64,000 nucleotides of DNA from Cereibacter_A azotoformans. GTDB lineage: Bacteria > Pseudomonadota > Alphaproteobacteria > Rhodobacterales > Rhodobacteraceae. Positions within the stretch are counted from its first letter, which is position 1; every line of letters starts with the position of its first letter. The notes below the pieces were generated by a model. That model saw only the letters and a list, made by a program, of their open reading frames with translations. It ran no database searches and was not told the DNA's origin. Shown here in pieces: positions 37,396 through 47,247 of the stretch. The stretch is from assembly GCF_003050905.1 (NCBI RefSeq), contig NZ_QAOT01000007.1; one strand, given 5' to 3'. A program made the translations under genes and the position numbers.

Positions 37396-37482
37396 CTATC
37401 GCGGGCATCGGCAAGTTGTTGCCACCAATTTGCCCCGTTTCCTCCTTATCAGCTTCTGACCGGCAGCAGGCAGGGCGGAAGG

Positions 37483-38367
37483 ATGGAGCGGGTTCGGAGA
37501 CTGGCAACAGCCGGGGTGACGGTGACGCTGGCGCTGGGTGCCGGCCACTATATGGAAGCGTCGGCCCAGCGGGCGCGCGACGATCTGCGCCCGACGCATG
37601 TCATCCCCGTTTCCGCAGAGATCCCTGCAGCCGAAACCGCTCAGACAGCCGAGAGCCCGGCGCCCAAACTTCCCCAAGGCTCGCCGACCGCAGGGTCGGA
37701 CACCGAAGCGGCCTGCCTCACCGGCCTGACGCTGGCGGCCGAGCCCGCGGCCATGCTGGCCCTGACCATCACCGCCCCCTGTCGCGCCGACGAGCGCGTG
37801 GTGCTTCGGCATGGCGGCCTTGCGGTGACGGGCCGCCTCTCGTCGGCCGGCCACCTCAGCACCCACCTTCCCGCGCTCGACACCCAGGGGCGCGTGGCTG
37901 TCCTCTTCGCCGACGGGTCGCAAGCCGAAGCCGCCCAGCCGATACCCGAGGCGGCTGCCGTTCACCGCTTCGGTGTCCAGTGGCTCGGCGCGCACGGTAT
38001 TGAAGTCCACGCCTTCAACGGTCCGGTGCAGCACGGAGGTCCCGGACATGTCTCGGCGGTCGATCCGGGCCGCACCTCCGGGCGGGGCGGCTTCCTCTCA
38101 CTGCTGGGCGAGGCGGAGGTGCCGCTGCCCATGCTGGCCGAGATCTACACCTTTCCGATCGCCGACCCGCGCGCCACCGTTCAGCTCGAGGCCGAGGTGC
38201 GCGCGTCCACCTGCGGCCGCGCCCTGCTGGCCGAAGTGGTCGAGAGCGTCGGGGGGCGCACTTCGGTCACCGAACTCACCCTGGACATGCCGGCATGCGA
38301 CGGTGTGGGCGGCCATATCGTGTTGAAGAATCTGCCCCGAGACCTGAATATGGCCGCTTCTCGGTAG
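37483..38367 (+). CDS. Uncharacterised secreted protein encoded after secA
   Basis: 294 residues. Hydrophobic N-terminal segment (LATAGVTVTLALGAGHYM) suggests export or a membrane anchor. A Pro/Ala-rich linker (~40-75) leads to a beta-rich domain with Cys in EAACLTGLTL, TAPCRADERVV, ASTCGRALLA and MPACDGVG, four residues that could form two disulfides in the periplasm. I recall similar proteins in Rhodobacterales beside secA, sometimes labelled 'translocase' only by proximity. 15 bp before the OmpA-type gene, so likely co-transcribed with it. Function unknown. Confidence 0.78.
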   Translation: MERVRRLATAGVTVTLALGAGHYMEASAQRARDDLRPTHVIPVSAEIPAAETAQTAESPAPKLPQGSPTAGSDTEAACLTGLTLAAEPAAMLALTITAPCRADERVVLRHGGLAVTGRLSSAGHLSTHLPALDTQGRVAVLFADGSQAEAAQPIPEAAAVHRFGVQWLGAHGIEVHAFNGPVQHGGPGHVSAVDPGRTSGRGGFLSLLGEAEVPLPMLAEIYTFPIADPRATVQLEAEVRASTCGRALLAEVVESVGGRTSVTELTLDMPACDGVGGHIVLKNLPRDLNMAASR

Positions 38368-38382
38368 GGCAGGCAGGGATTC

Positions 38383-39882
38383 ATGGGTGTGAAGGGGTGG
38401 CACGCGGCCTGTCTCGCCGCGCTTTTCTGGCTGGCCGGATCGGCCTCAGCGCAGGACATCACCCTCACGTCGCGCAGCGGCGCCATCACGCTTGAGGGAA
38501 CGCTGCTCGGCTTCGACGGCGAATTCTACCGGATCGGGACGAAGTACGGGCCGCTGACGGTGGATTCGGCGGGTGTCACCTGCTCGGGGCCAGAATGCCC
38601 CGAACTGGTCGCGCCGCTGGCCGAGATCCGGATCCTCGGGGCGACCGAGGCGGGACATGGCCTGCTGCCCCGACTTTTGCGGGCGCAGGCCGAGGCGCGC
38701 GGCTATGCCCTCCGGTCCTTGAAGGCGGAGGCAGGTTTCGCGACCGAGGTTCTGGACGGAAAGGGCGCTCCCGTGGCGCGGGTGAGCTTCACGCCAGCCA
38801 CCCCGGCAAAGGCTGCCGAGGCGCTCGCCTCCGGCGCGGCCGACCTGGTGATCACGGCCCATGCGGATCCCGAGATGACGACCCGGGTGCTGGCCCTCGA
38901 CGCTCTGGTGCCGATCGTGGCGACCGACAATCCGTTGCCGCGCATATCCACCCGCGATCTCGCGCGGGCGCTGTCGGGAGAGGTGAAGAACTGGAAAGAC
39001 CTCGGCGGGCCTGACATGCCGCTCGTGCTCCATGCGCTGGCGCGCGACATCAGCCTTGAGGCCGCGCTCGAGGCGCGGCTCGGCCGGCCCATTGCGGCAA
39101 GCGTTACCCATGGCGATCTGGCGAGCCTTGCCGCCGGCGTGGCCCGTGACCCTTATGCGCTCGCAATTACGGGGCTCACGGCGCAGGGCCGGGCGCGGGC
39201 GCTGCCTCTGACCGACAGCTGCGGCTTTCCCCTCATCCCCTCGCCGCTCGCGGTGAAATCAGAGGACTACCCGCTCTCCCTTCCGGTCTTTCTGGTGACT
39301 CCGCGTCGTCGCCTCCCGCTTTTTGCGCGCGAGTTCCTAGAGTTTCTTTCGACGGCGCCGGCCCAGCGTGCGGTGGCTGAAGCGGGCTTCGTGGATCGTC
39401 GGCCGAGCCGCGTGCCGCTCGTGTCCGACGGGCAGAGGTTGATGAACGCGATCCGCGTGGCGGGCGAAGAGGTCCCGCTTGCGGAACTCAAACGGCTGAC
39501 CGGCCTGATGGCCGGCGCCGAGCGCCTGTCGATCACCTTCCGCTTCGAGGAGGGCGGCAACAAGCTGGAGGCACAGAGCCGTGAGGCCCTGACGGACCTC
39601 GTCAAGCTGGTGGAGGTCGGCCGCTTCCGGGACCAGCAGCTGATGCTGGTCGGATTTTCCGATGGACGCGGGTCGGCCGAGGCGAACCTCTCCCTCTCGC
39701 GCGATCGGGCAGCAACCGTGGCGAGGGCGCTGCAGGAGGCCGCCCCCGATCTTGCACCGCCGCTCGTCGAAGGGTTCGGCGAAGCCCTTCCCCTGGCCTG
39801 CGATACGACCGTGGCCGGGCGGCGCATGAACCGGCGGGTGGAGCTGTGGCTTCGGCCGCTCACAGGTAACCTTGGGCCCTGA
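38383..39882 (+). CDS. Periplasmic binding protein-OmpA fusion protein
   Basis: 499 residues. Signal peptide ends SASA-QD. Residues ~30-75 are a small beta segment (LEGTLLGFDGEFYRIGTKYG), residues ~85-340 resemble a PstS-type phosphate-binding fold (LVITAHADPEMTTRVLALDA, VPIVATDNPLPRISTRDLAR and LARALSGEVKNWKDLGGPD), and residues ~375-499 are an OmpA peptidoglycan-binding domain (VGFSDGRGSAEANLSLSRDR). The combination would anchor a solute-binding module to the cell wall. No transporter genes adjoin, so the ligand is unknown. Convergent with radC with a 23-bp overlap. Confidence 0.85.
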   Translation: MGVKGWHAACLAALFWLAGSASAQDITLTSRSGAITLEGTLLGFDGEFYRIGTKYGPLTVDSAGVTCSGPECPELVAPLAEIRILGATEAGHGLLPRLLRAQAEARGYALRSLKAEAGFATEVLDGKGAPVARVSFTPATPAKAAEALASGAADLVITAHADPEMTTRVLALDALVPIVATDNPLPRISTRDLARALSGEVKNWKDLGGPDMPLVLHALARDISLEAALEARLGRPIAASVTHGDLASLAAGVARDPYALAITGLTAQGRARALPLTDSCGFPLIPSPLAVKSEDYPLSLPVFLVTPRRRLPLFAREFLEFLSTAPAQRAVAEAGFVDRRPSRVPLVSDGQRLMNAIRVAGEEVPLAELKRLTGLMAGAERLSITFRFEEGGNKLEAQSREALTDLVKLVEVGRFRDQQLMLVGFSDGRGSAEANLSLSRDRAATVARALQEAAPDLAPPLVEGFGEALPLACDTTVAGRRMNRRVELWLRPLTGNLGP

Positions 39883-40624
39883 AGCTGAGCTCCCGCTCGC
39901 GGCCCACGATCAGATGGTCGTGGAGCACGATGCCCAGCGTGGCCGCCGCGTCCTGGATCTGGCCCGTCATGGCGATATCCTGTTCCGAAGGTGTCGGATC
40001 GCCTGAGGGGTGATTGTGGACGAGAATCAGCGCCGAAGCGTTCAGCTCCAGCGCGCGCTTGACCACCTCGCGCGGATAGACGGGGACGTGATCCACCGTT
40101 CCCCGCGCCTGCTCTTCATCCGCGATCAGGACGTTCTTTCGGTCGAGGAACAGAACACGGAACTGCTCGGTCGCGCGGTGGGCCATGGCCGTATGGCAGT
40201 AGTCGAGCAGCGCCGCCCACGACGACAGCACCGGCCGATGCATGACCCGTGCCCGCGCCATTCGCTGGGCCACGGCCTCGACCAGTTTGAGATCCTGCGC
40301 CACCGCCTCTCCGACCCCGTCGATCTCGAGGAGGCGAACGGGCTCGGCGGCAATGACGCTGTTCAGGTCGCCGAACCGGTCGATCAGGCGCCGCGCCAGC
40401 GGCTTCACGTCCTGACGCGGAAGGGAGCGGAACAGCAGCAACTCCAGCAGTTCGTAATCCGGCATGGCCGCAGCCCCACCTTCCTGAAACCTCAGGCGGA
40501 GGCGCTTGCGGTGATCGGCGATATAGGACGGCAGCCGGCCGGCGATCGGCGCTGCCGTAGCCTCATCCCCGTCGCCGGGGAAAAGGGGAAGCGCCGCTTC
40601 ATGAAAGGCCCGAGTCGCACACAT
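39860..40624 (-). CDS. radC: RadC family protein (JAB1/MPN domain)
   Basis: About 254 residues from ATG 40624; GTG 40645 is an alternative. N-terminal helix-hairpin-helix part (LLEIDGVGEAVAQDLKLVEA) and C-terminal JAMM metal motif ALILVHNHPSGDPTPSEQD. LFLDRKNVLIADEEQARGTV is typical of RadC. Despite its name the E. coli protein has no established repair role. Stand-alone gene on the minus strand. Confidence 0.94.
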   Translation of the reverse strand: MCATRAFHEAALPLFPGDGDEATAAPIAGRLPSYIADHRKRLRLRFQEGGAAAMPDYELLELLLFRSLPRQDVKPLARRLIDRFGDLNSVIAAEPVRLLEIDGVGEAVAQDLKLVEAVAQRMARARVMHRPVLSSWAALLDYCHTAMAHRATEQFRVLFLDRKNVLIADEEQARGTVDHVPVYPREVVKRALELNASALILVHNHPSGDPTPSEQDIAMTGQIQDAAATLGIVLHDHLIVGRERELSFRAQGYL

Positions 40625-40688
40625 GGTGCCCAGTCTGCGCGGCACAGGGTTGCAAAACCCTTAACGACTCATGCAAACCGCTCGGAAG

Positions 40689-40714
40689 GGGCTGCGCCGG
40701 CCGGGGCGCAGCCC
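40689..40714 (-). terminator. Stem-loop downstream of dnaJ
   Basis: GGGCTGCGCC-GGCCGG-GGCGCAGCCC: 10-bp perfect stem and 6-base loop, 11 bases beyond the dnaJ stop. No T-run follows on the minus strand, so termination would be imperfect or Rho-assisted. Confidence 0.5.
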
Positions 40715-40724
40715 TCGGACCGGC

Positions 40725-41873
40725 TCAGCCGGTCATTCCATCCCAGAAGCCCTTCACCTTCGAGAAGAAGCTCTTGCCCTCGGGATTGTTGTCCTCGGAC
40801 AGCTTCTCGAACTCGCGCAGAAGCTCTTTCTGGCGCGCGGTCAGGTTCACCGGCGTCTCGACGGCAAGCTCGATCAGCATGTCGCCCGCGCCACCGCCGC
40901 GAAGGGCAGGCATCCCCTTGCCGCGCAGACGCATCTGCTTGCCGGTCTGGCTGCCGGCCGGGATCTTCACCCGGCTCGAACCGCCGTCGATGGTCGGCAC
41001 CTCGACCTCGCCGCCGAGTGCGGCCGCGGTGATCGAGACCGGCACGCGGCAGAAGAGATGCACGCCGTCGCGCTGGAACAGCGCATGCTCACGCACCTCG
41101 ATGAAGATATAGAGGTCGCCCGAAGGGCCGCCCCGCATCCCGGCCTCGCCCTCGCCGGCGAGGCGGATCCGGGTTCCGGTCTCGACCCCGGCGGGAATGT
41201 TGACCGAGAGCGTGCGTTCCTTCTCGACCCGTCCGGCGCCGTGGCAGGACTTGCACGGGTTCTTCACGATCTGCCCCATGCCGTTGCAGGTCGGGCAGGT
41301 GCGTTCCACCGTGAAGAAGCCCTGCTGGGCCCGCACCTTGCCCATGCCCGAACAGGTCGGGCAGGTCACGGGCTCGGCCCCGCCCTCGGCGCCGGTGCCC
41401 TTGCAGCTGTCGCAGGCGACCGAGGCCGGCACGTTGATCGTCTTCTGGACCCCGCGATAGGCCTCGTCGAGCGTCACGCGCAGGTTGTAGCGCAGGTCCG
41501 AGCCGCGCTGCGCACGGCTGCGGGCGGCGCCGCCACGGCCCCCCATGAAATCGCCGAAAAGATCCTCGAACACGTCCGAAAAGGCCGACGCGAAATCGGC
41601 CTGCTGGCCGTAGGCGCCGCGCGCACCGCCGCCACCGCCCATGCCGCCCTCGAAGGCCGCATGCCCGTAGCGGTCATAGGCCGCCTTCTTGTCGGCATCC
41701 CGCAGGACGTCGTAGGCTTCGTTCACTTCCTTGAACTGCGCCTCGGCCTGAGGATTGTCCGCGTTCCGGTCGGGGTGAAGCTCTTTCGCCTTCGTCCGGT
41801 AGGCCTTCTTCAACTCGTCCGCCGAGGCACCGCGGGAGACGCCCAGAACCTCGTAATAGTCGCGTTTTGCCAT
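40725..41873 (-). CDS. dnaJ: Chaperone DnaJ (type I Hsp40)
   Basis: 382 residues. J-domain with HPD motif (KAKELHPDRNADNPQAEAQF), Gly-rich region, then four zinc-finger motifs CXXCXGXG (CDSCKGTG, CPTCSGMG, CPTCNGMG, CKSCHGAG) and the C-terminal substrate-binding domains. Stimulates DnaK ATPase and delivers clients. ATG 41873 gives the canonical MAKRDYYEVL; GTG 41879 is two codons upstream. 72 bp after dnaK, a gap filled by a large palindrome. Confidence 0.98.
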   Translation of the reverse strand: MAKRDYYEVLGVSRGASADELKKAYRTKAKELHPDRNADNPQAEAQFKEVNEAYDVLRDADKKAAYDRYGHAAFEGGMGGGGGARGAYGQQADFASAFSDVFEDLFGDFMGGRGGAARSRAQRGSDLRYNLRVTLDEAYRGVQKTINVPASVACDSCKGTGAEGGAEPVTCPTCSGMGKVRAQQGFFTVERTCPTCNGMGQIVKNPCKSCHGAGRVEKERTLSVNIPAGVETGTRIRLAGEGEAGMRGGPSGDLYIFIEVREHALFQRDGVHLFCRVPVSITAAALGGEVEVPTIDGGSSRVKIPAGSQTGKQMRLRGKGMPALRGGGAGDMLIELAVETPVNLTARQKELLREFEKLSEDNNPEGKSFFSKVKGFWDGMTG

Positions 41874-41891
41874 TGGCACATCCCCTTGGGC

Positions 41892-41934
41892 AACGTGAGT
41901 GGGGCGGCCCTTTCGAGACCGCCCCCTTCACGTT
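41892..41934. repeat. Long imperfect palindrome between dnaK and dnaJ
   Basis: AACGTGA-GT-GGGGCGG, an 11-base loop, then CCGCCCC-CT-TCACGTT: two 7-bp perfect helices separated by a 2x2 mismatch. It fills most of the 72-bp intergenic gap. As RNA on the dnaKJ transcript it would be a stable hairpin without a T-run, fitting partial termination or RNA processing that sets the DnaK:DnaJ ratio. Confidence 0.75.
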
Positions 41935-41945
41935 CCGCTGCGGCC

Positions 41946-43856
<1,911 letters not shown>

Positions 43857-43967
43857 GTATGCACCTCTCTTGCGGCGATGTTGTGGGGGTCAGGCCCGAC
43901 TGTCGGCGTCCGATCCCCGATCCCGTATTCAGGCCGAAGGAGTGGCACCCACTTCGGCTACCGGGCG

Positions 43968-43996
43968 TATATAGGGGGGGGCATTTGGGGCTGCAA
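43968..43996 (-). promoter_or_regulatory. dnaK promoter, overlapping sigma-32 and sigma-70 patterns
   Basis: On the minus strand, TTGCAG, a 17-bp spacer and TATATA make a good sigma-70 promoter; the same bases read CTTGCA-N14-CCCCTATAT, fitting the RpoH heat-shock pattern. Located about 110 bp upstream of dnaK. A run of eight C precedes the -10. Confidence 0.65.
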
Positions 43997-44011
43997 GCGT
44001 CACGCCGCCGT

Positions 44012-44041
44012 GAAAATCATGTCAAACTGCCGATGATTTTC
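44012..44041 (-). terminator. Inverted repeat between pip and dnaK
   Basis: GAAAATCAT (44012-44020) and ATGATTTTC (44033-44041), 9-bp perfect arms, 12-base spacer, 23 bases beyond the 3' end of the pip gene (which is on the minus strand). AT-rich stem, so a weak terminator; a protein-binding site upstream of the dnaK promoter is also possible. Confidence 0.4.
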
Positions 44042-44063
44042 AGGCCCCGGCCGCGAGCCGGGC

Positions 44064-45032
44064 CTAGCGGGGAAGCGTGTCCATCACGCGCACCAGCTCG
44101 GCGCTGATGCCGGGTTCCGAAAGTGCGTGGCCCGCGAAGGGCACCAGCCGCAGGTCCGCCTTCTCCCAGCCCTCGGCCAGTTTCCAGGCAGAGAGCGGGG
44201 GGCAGATCATGTCATAGCGCCCCTGCACGATCACGGCCGGAATGTGCGCGATCCGCGAGCGGTTGGCGAGGATCCAGCCGTCCTGCTCGAGGAAACCTGC
44301 ATTCGAGAAATAGTGATTCTCCAGTCGGGCGAAGGCGCGCGCATATTCCGAGGGGCTCTCGCCCACCGGAACGTCTTGCGAGACCGAGGCGAGCGCGTTC
44401 TCCCAGTTCGCCCAGGCGCGGCCGAACCGGCTCTCTTCCATCAGGTTCCCCGAGAACAGCCGCCGGTGATAGGCGGCGATCAGGTCGCCTCTCTCGGCCG
44501 CGGGGACGGGGGCCACGAACCGCGCCCAGATGTCGGGGAAGAAGGTCGCCGCGCCTCCGCCATAAAACCAGTCCAGTTCCGCCCGTGTCATCAGGAAGAC
44601 GCCGCGCAGCACGAGGTTCGTCACCCGCTCGGGGTGCGAAATGGCGTAGATCAGCGCCAGAGTGGCGCCCCAGCTGCCCCCGAAGCAGGTCCAGCGGTCG
44701 ATCCCGAGCTTGGCGCGGATCACCTCGATGTCCGAGACGAGATGCCAGGTCGTGTTGGCCTCGACCGAGGCATGGGGCCGCGACCGCCCGCAGCCGCGCT
44801 GGTCAAAGAGCACCACCCGGTAGCGTTCCGGGTCGAAATAGCGCCGCATCGAGGGGCTGCAGCCGCCGCCCGGTCCGCCATGAAGCACGAGCACCGCCTC
44901 ACCTTGCGGGTTGCCGCACTGCTCGACATAGATCCGGTGGCCGTCGCCCATGTCGATCACCCGCTGATCGAACGGGTCGATCGACGGATAAAGGAACTCG
45001 ACTGCGCGCTTTTGGCCTGATCTTTGATCCAT
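44064..45032 (-). CDS. pip: Proline iminopeptidase
   Basis: 322 residues, alpha/beta-hydrolase. Oxyanion region LVLHGGPGGGCSPSMRRYFD, FDQRGCGRSRPHASVEANTT, nucleophile Ser in GGSWGATLALIYAISHPERV and VQGRYDMICPPLSAWKLAEG carrying the acid residue are all typical of S33 prolyl aminopeptidase; catalytic His lies near VPFAGHALSEPG. Releases N-terminal proline from peptides. Divergent from ubiG; 61 bp between them. Confidence 0.95.
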   Translation of the reverse strand: MDQRSGQKRAVEFLYPSIDPFDQRVIDMGDGHRIYVEQCGNPQGEAVLVLHGGPGGGCSPSMRRYFDPERYRVVLFDQRGCGRSRPHASVEANTTWHLVSDIEVIRAKLGIDRWTCFGGSWGATLALIYAISHPERVTNLVLRGVFLMTRAELDWFYGGGAATFFPDIWARFVAPVPAAERGDLIAAYHRRLFSGNLMEESRFGRAWANWENALASVSQDVPVGESPSEYARAFARLENHYFSNAGFLEQDGWILANRSRIAHIPAVIVQGRYDMICPPLSAWKLAEGWEKADLRLVPFAGHALSEPGISAELVRVMDTLPR

Positions 45033-45093
45033 GGTCGTCCTATATAACCCGGCCAGCCTGATCCGCTACCGCTGAAACCGCAAGGAGTTTCCC

Positions 45094-45837
45094 ATGTCCG
45101 CCACCTCCACCATCGACCCGGCCGAAGTCGCGAAGTTCGAGGCCATGGCGGCGGAATGGTGGAACCCGCACGGAAAGTTCAAGCCCCTCCATCAGATGAA
45201 CCCCTGCCGGCTGGATTACATCACCCGGCAGATCGCGGCCGAGTTCGACCGCGACCTGTCGGCCCCCCTGCCGTTCCAGGGTCTGCGGCTGCTCGACATC
45301 GGGTGCGGCGGCGGGCTTCTGTCGGAGCCGATGGCCCGCCTCGGGGCCGACGTGGTGGGCGCCGATGCGGCGCCGCGCAACATTCCGGTGGCAAGGCTGC
45401 ATGCCGAACAGTCGGGCCTGACCATCGACTACCGCAACACGACCGCCGAGGATCTCGCGGCCGCAGGCGAGCGGTTCGACGTCGTGCTGAACATGGAGGT
45501 GGTCGAGCATGTGGCCGACCCGCTGGCCTATCTCACGGCCTGCCGCGAGCTGCTGAAGCCCGGTGGCCTGATGGTCTGCTCGACCCTCAACCGCAATCCC
45601 AAGAGCTTTGCGATGGCGATCGTCGGGGCCGAATGGATCATGCGCTGGCTGCCCAAGGGCACGCACGACTGGTCCAAGTTCATCACGCCGGACGAGCTCT
45701 ACGACCTGATCCGCAAGGCCGGCCTCGACCCGGTGGACCGCAAGGGCATGGTGTTCAACCCCGTCAGCTGGAGCTGGAGCCTGTCTGACCGGGACCTGTC
45801 GGTGAACTACGTCACGGCCAGCGTGCGCCCGCGCTAG
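45094..45837 (+). CDS. ubiG: Ubiquinone biosynthesis O-methyltransferase UbiG
   Basis: 247 residues. AEWWNPHGKFKPLHQMNPCR is the signature N-terminus of UbiG; SAM motif I is LLDIGCGGGLLSEPMARLGA, and the motif VVGADAAPRNI follows. Catalyses both O-methylation steps of ubiquinone synthesis. CAAGGAG ribosome site before the ATG. Followed by two stem-loops. Confidence 0.97.
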   Translation: MSATSTIDPAEVAKFEAMAAEWWNPHGKFKPLHQMNPCRLDYITRQIAAEFDRDLSAPLPFQGLRLLDIGCGGGLLSEPMARLGADVVGADAAPRNIPVARLHAEQSGLTIDYRNTTAEDLAAAGERFDVVLNMEVVEHVADPLAYLTACRELLKPGGLMVCSTLNRNPKSFAMAIVGAEWIMRWLPKGTHDWSKFITPDELYDLIRKAGLDPVDRKGMVFNPVSWSWSLSDRDLSVNYVTASVRPR

Positions 45838-45893
45838 CGGCCGGAAGGCCGGTAGCCCGGCCCGACCGCATCATGGGTCGAGGCACGGTCGGG
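45833..45893 (+). terminator. Two stem-loops at the ubiG 3' end
   Basis: GCTAGCGGCC-GGAA-GGCCGGTAGC (45833-45856, one G-G mismatch) includes the ubiG stop codon; CCCGACCG (45861-45868) pairs with CGGTCGGG (45886-45893). Neither is followed by T's. They lie between the convergent ubiG and ptsN genes. Confidence 0.45.
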
Positions 45894-45947
45894 TCGGATC
45901 GGGAGGATCGGTCGCGGGACGAACGGCATGACCCGTTCGCCCCGGGA

Positions 45948-46412
45948 TCAGGCGGCCTGCGGTGCGCGGGTTTCCGTCAGGATCGCGTGCAGCTTGGCCG
46001 GATCGGTGTTCGCGCGCAGCTTGGTGCAGACACCCGCATCGCGCATGGTGCGCGACACGAGCGCCAGGGCCTTGAGGTGGTCCACCCCGGAGTCCTTCGG
46101 CGCGAAGAGCGCGAAGACGAGGTCCACCGGCTGGCGGTCCACGCTGTCATAATCCAGCGGCTTTTCAAGGCGCAGGAACACGCCCACGATCCGGTCGAGA
46201 TCCTCGAGCCGGGCGTGCGGCAGCGCGATTCCGTGACCGACGCCCGTCGGGCCAAGGCTCTCACGCTCCTGCAGCCCGTCGACGGCCACCGAGGCATTCA
46301 GGCCATAGGCCTGAGCGGCAACCTCTCCCAGTTCGTGGAAGAGGCGCTTCTTGCTGGTGACCTGACTCAGAACCCGAACGGCTTCCGGCATCAGAAGTTT
46401 GGATAGTTCCAT
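45948..46412 (-). CDS. ptsN: Nitrogen PTS enzyme IIA, PtsN
   Basis: 154 residues. The phosphorylated His lies in GVGHGIALPHARLEDLDRIV, the EIIA-Ntr active site; VDLVFALFAPKDSGVDHLKA matches the family. Terminal phosphate acceptor of the PTS-Ntr chain, which regulates K+ transport and other targets. 33 bp after hpf on the same strand. The usual upstream neighbour rpoN is absent. Confidence 0.95.
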   Translation of the reverse strand: MELSKLLMPEAVRVLSQVTSKKRLFHELGEVAAQAYGLNASVAVDGLQERESLGPTGVGHGIALPHARLEDLDRIVGVFLRLEKPLDYDSVDRQPVDLVFALFAPKDSGVDHLKALALVSRTMRDAGVCTKLRANTDPAKLHAILTETRAPQAA

Positions 46413-46445
46413 GGGCGGTCGCTTGTCCTGCGCCTTGAGCGCGCG

Positions 46446-47021
46446 CTATTTGCTGTTGCGCGGGTCAATCCAGCCGATGTTCCCGTCATCCCGACGGTAG
46501 ACGACGTTCACCCCGCCATGACCTTCATTGCGGAAGACAAGCATGTTGTGGCCCGCGAGTTCCAGCTGCATGACGGCCTCGCCCACGGTGATCGAAGGAA
46601 CCTTCGTCTCCATCTCGGCGATCACCATCGGCTGAAGCGTGTCGGCCTCTCCATCCTCGACTTCCTCGGATGCGGCGAGGATATAGGAGGAACCCGGACC
46701 GAATTCAACCGGCGCCGTTCGCTCGCGGTGATGGTCCCGCAGGCGGCGCTTGTAGCGGCGCAACTGCTTGTCCATCTTCTCGCGGCAGCTCTCGAAGGCG
46801 GCGTAGATCTCGGTCGCCCGGCCCGTGGCCTGCGCGGTCAGGCCGGTGGACAGATGGATGGTGGCTTCGCAGACATGTTCATGCGCAACGCGCGAAAAGA
46901 CGATCGTCGCTTCGGTGGGGCGCTGGGCGTACTTCTCGATCACCTCGCCAAGCTCGGACTTGACGTGGGTCTGCAGTGCCTCACCGATGTCGATCTGTTT
47001 CCCGCTGATCTGGTATCGCAT
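46446..47021 (-). CDS. hpf: Ribosome hibernation promoting factor, long form
   Basis: 191 residues. N-terminal S30AE domain (MRYQISGKQIDIGEALQTHV; EATIHLSTGLTAQATGRATE) and a C-terminal dimerisation domain (SITVGEAVMQLELAGHNMLV, FRNEGHGGVNVVYRRDDGNI). The long form joins two 70S ribosomes into 100S dimers in stationary phase. AGGAGGAAT ribosome site before the ATG. Co-transcribed with ptsN. Confidence 0.95.
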   Translation of the reverse strand: MRYQISGKQIDIGEALQTHVKSELGEVIEKYAQRPTEATIVFSRVAHEHVCEATIHLSTGLTAQATGRATEIYAAFESCREKMDKQLRRYKRRLRDHHRERTAPVEFGPGSSYILAASEEVEDGEADTLQPMVIAEMETKVPSITVGEAVMQLELAGHNMLVFRNEGHGGVNVVYRRDDGNIGWIDPRNSK

Positions 47022-47247
47022 GATTCCTCCTTTTGACTCGGCATGGCCAGTCCGCCCCGAACCGGGGTGCCCGCCGATCTGTTATTGCGGATGCGGGCAA
47101 ACGTCGGGACCGGTGGGGCCTTGCACTTCTGCGGGGCCTTGAGGGAGCGGCGACGAGGGCGGGTTCTGCACGCATCAAGGTCATTTGGCTGCTTTTGGCG
47201 CGCGCTTGTCAACAGCAAGCTCAAGCCCTTCGCCTGACCTGAAGGCG

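Noticed and set aside
47022..47247. Small open frames in the hpf-lptB gap
   Set aside because: No ribosome site or codon support on either strand; probably the hpf promoter region.
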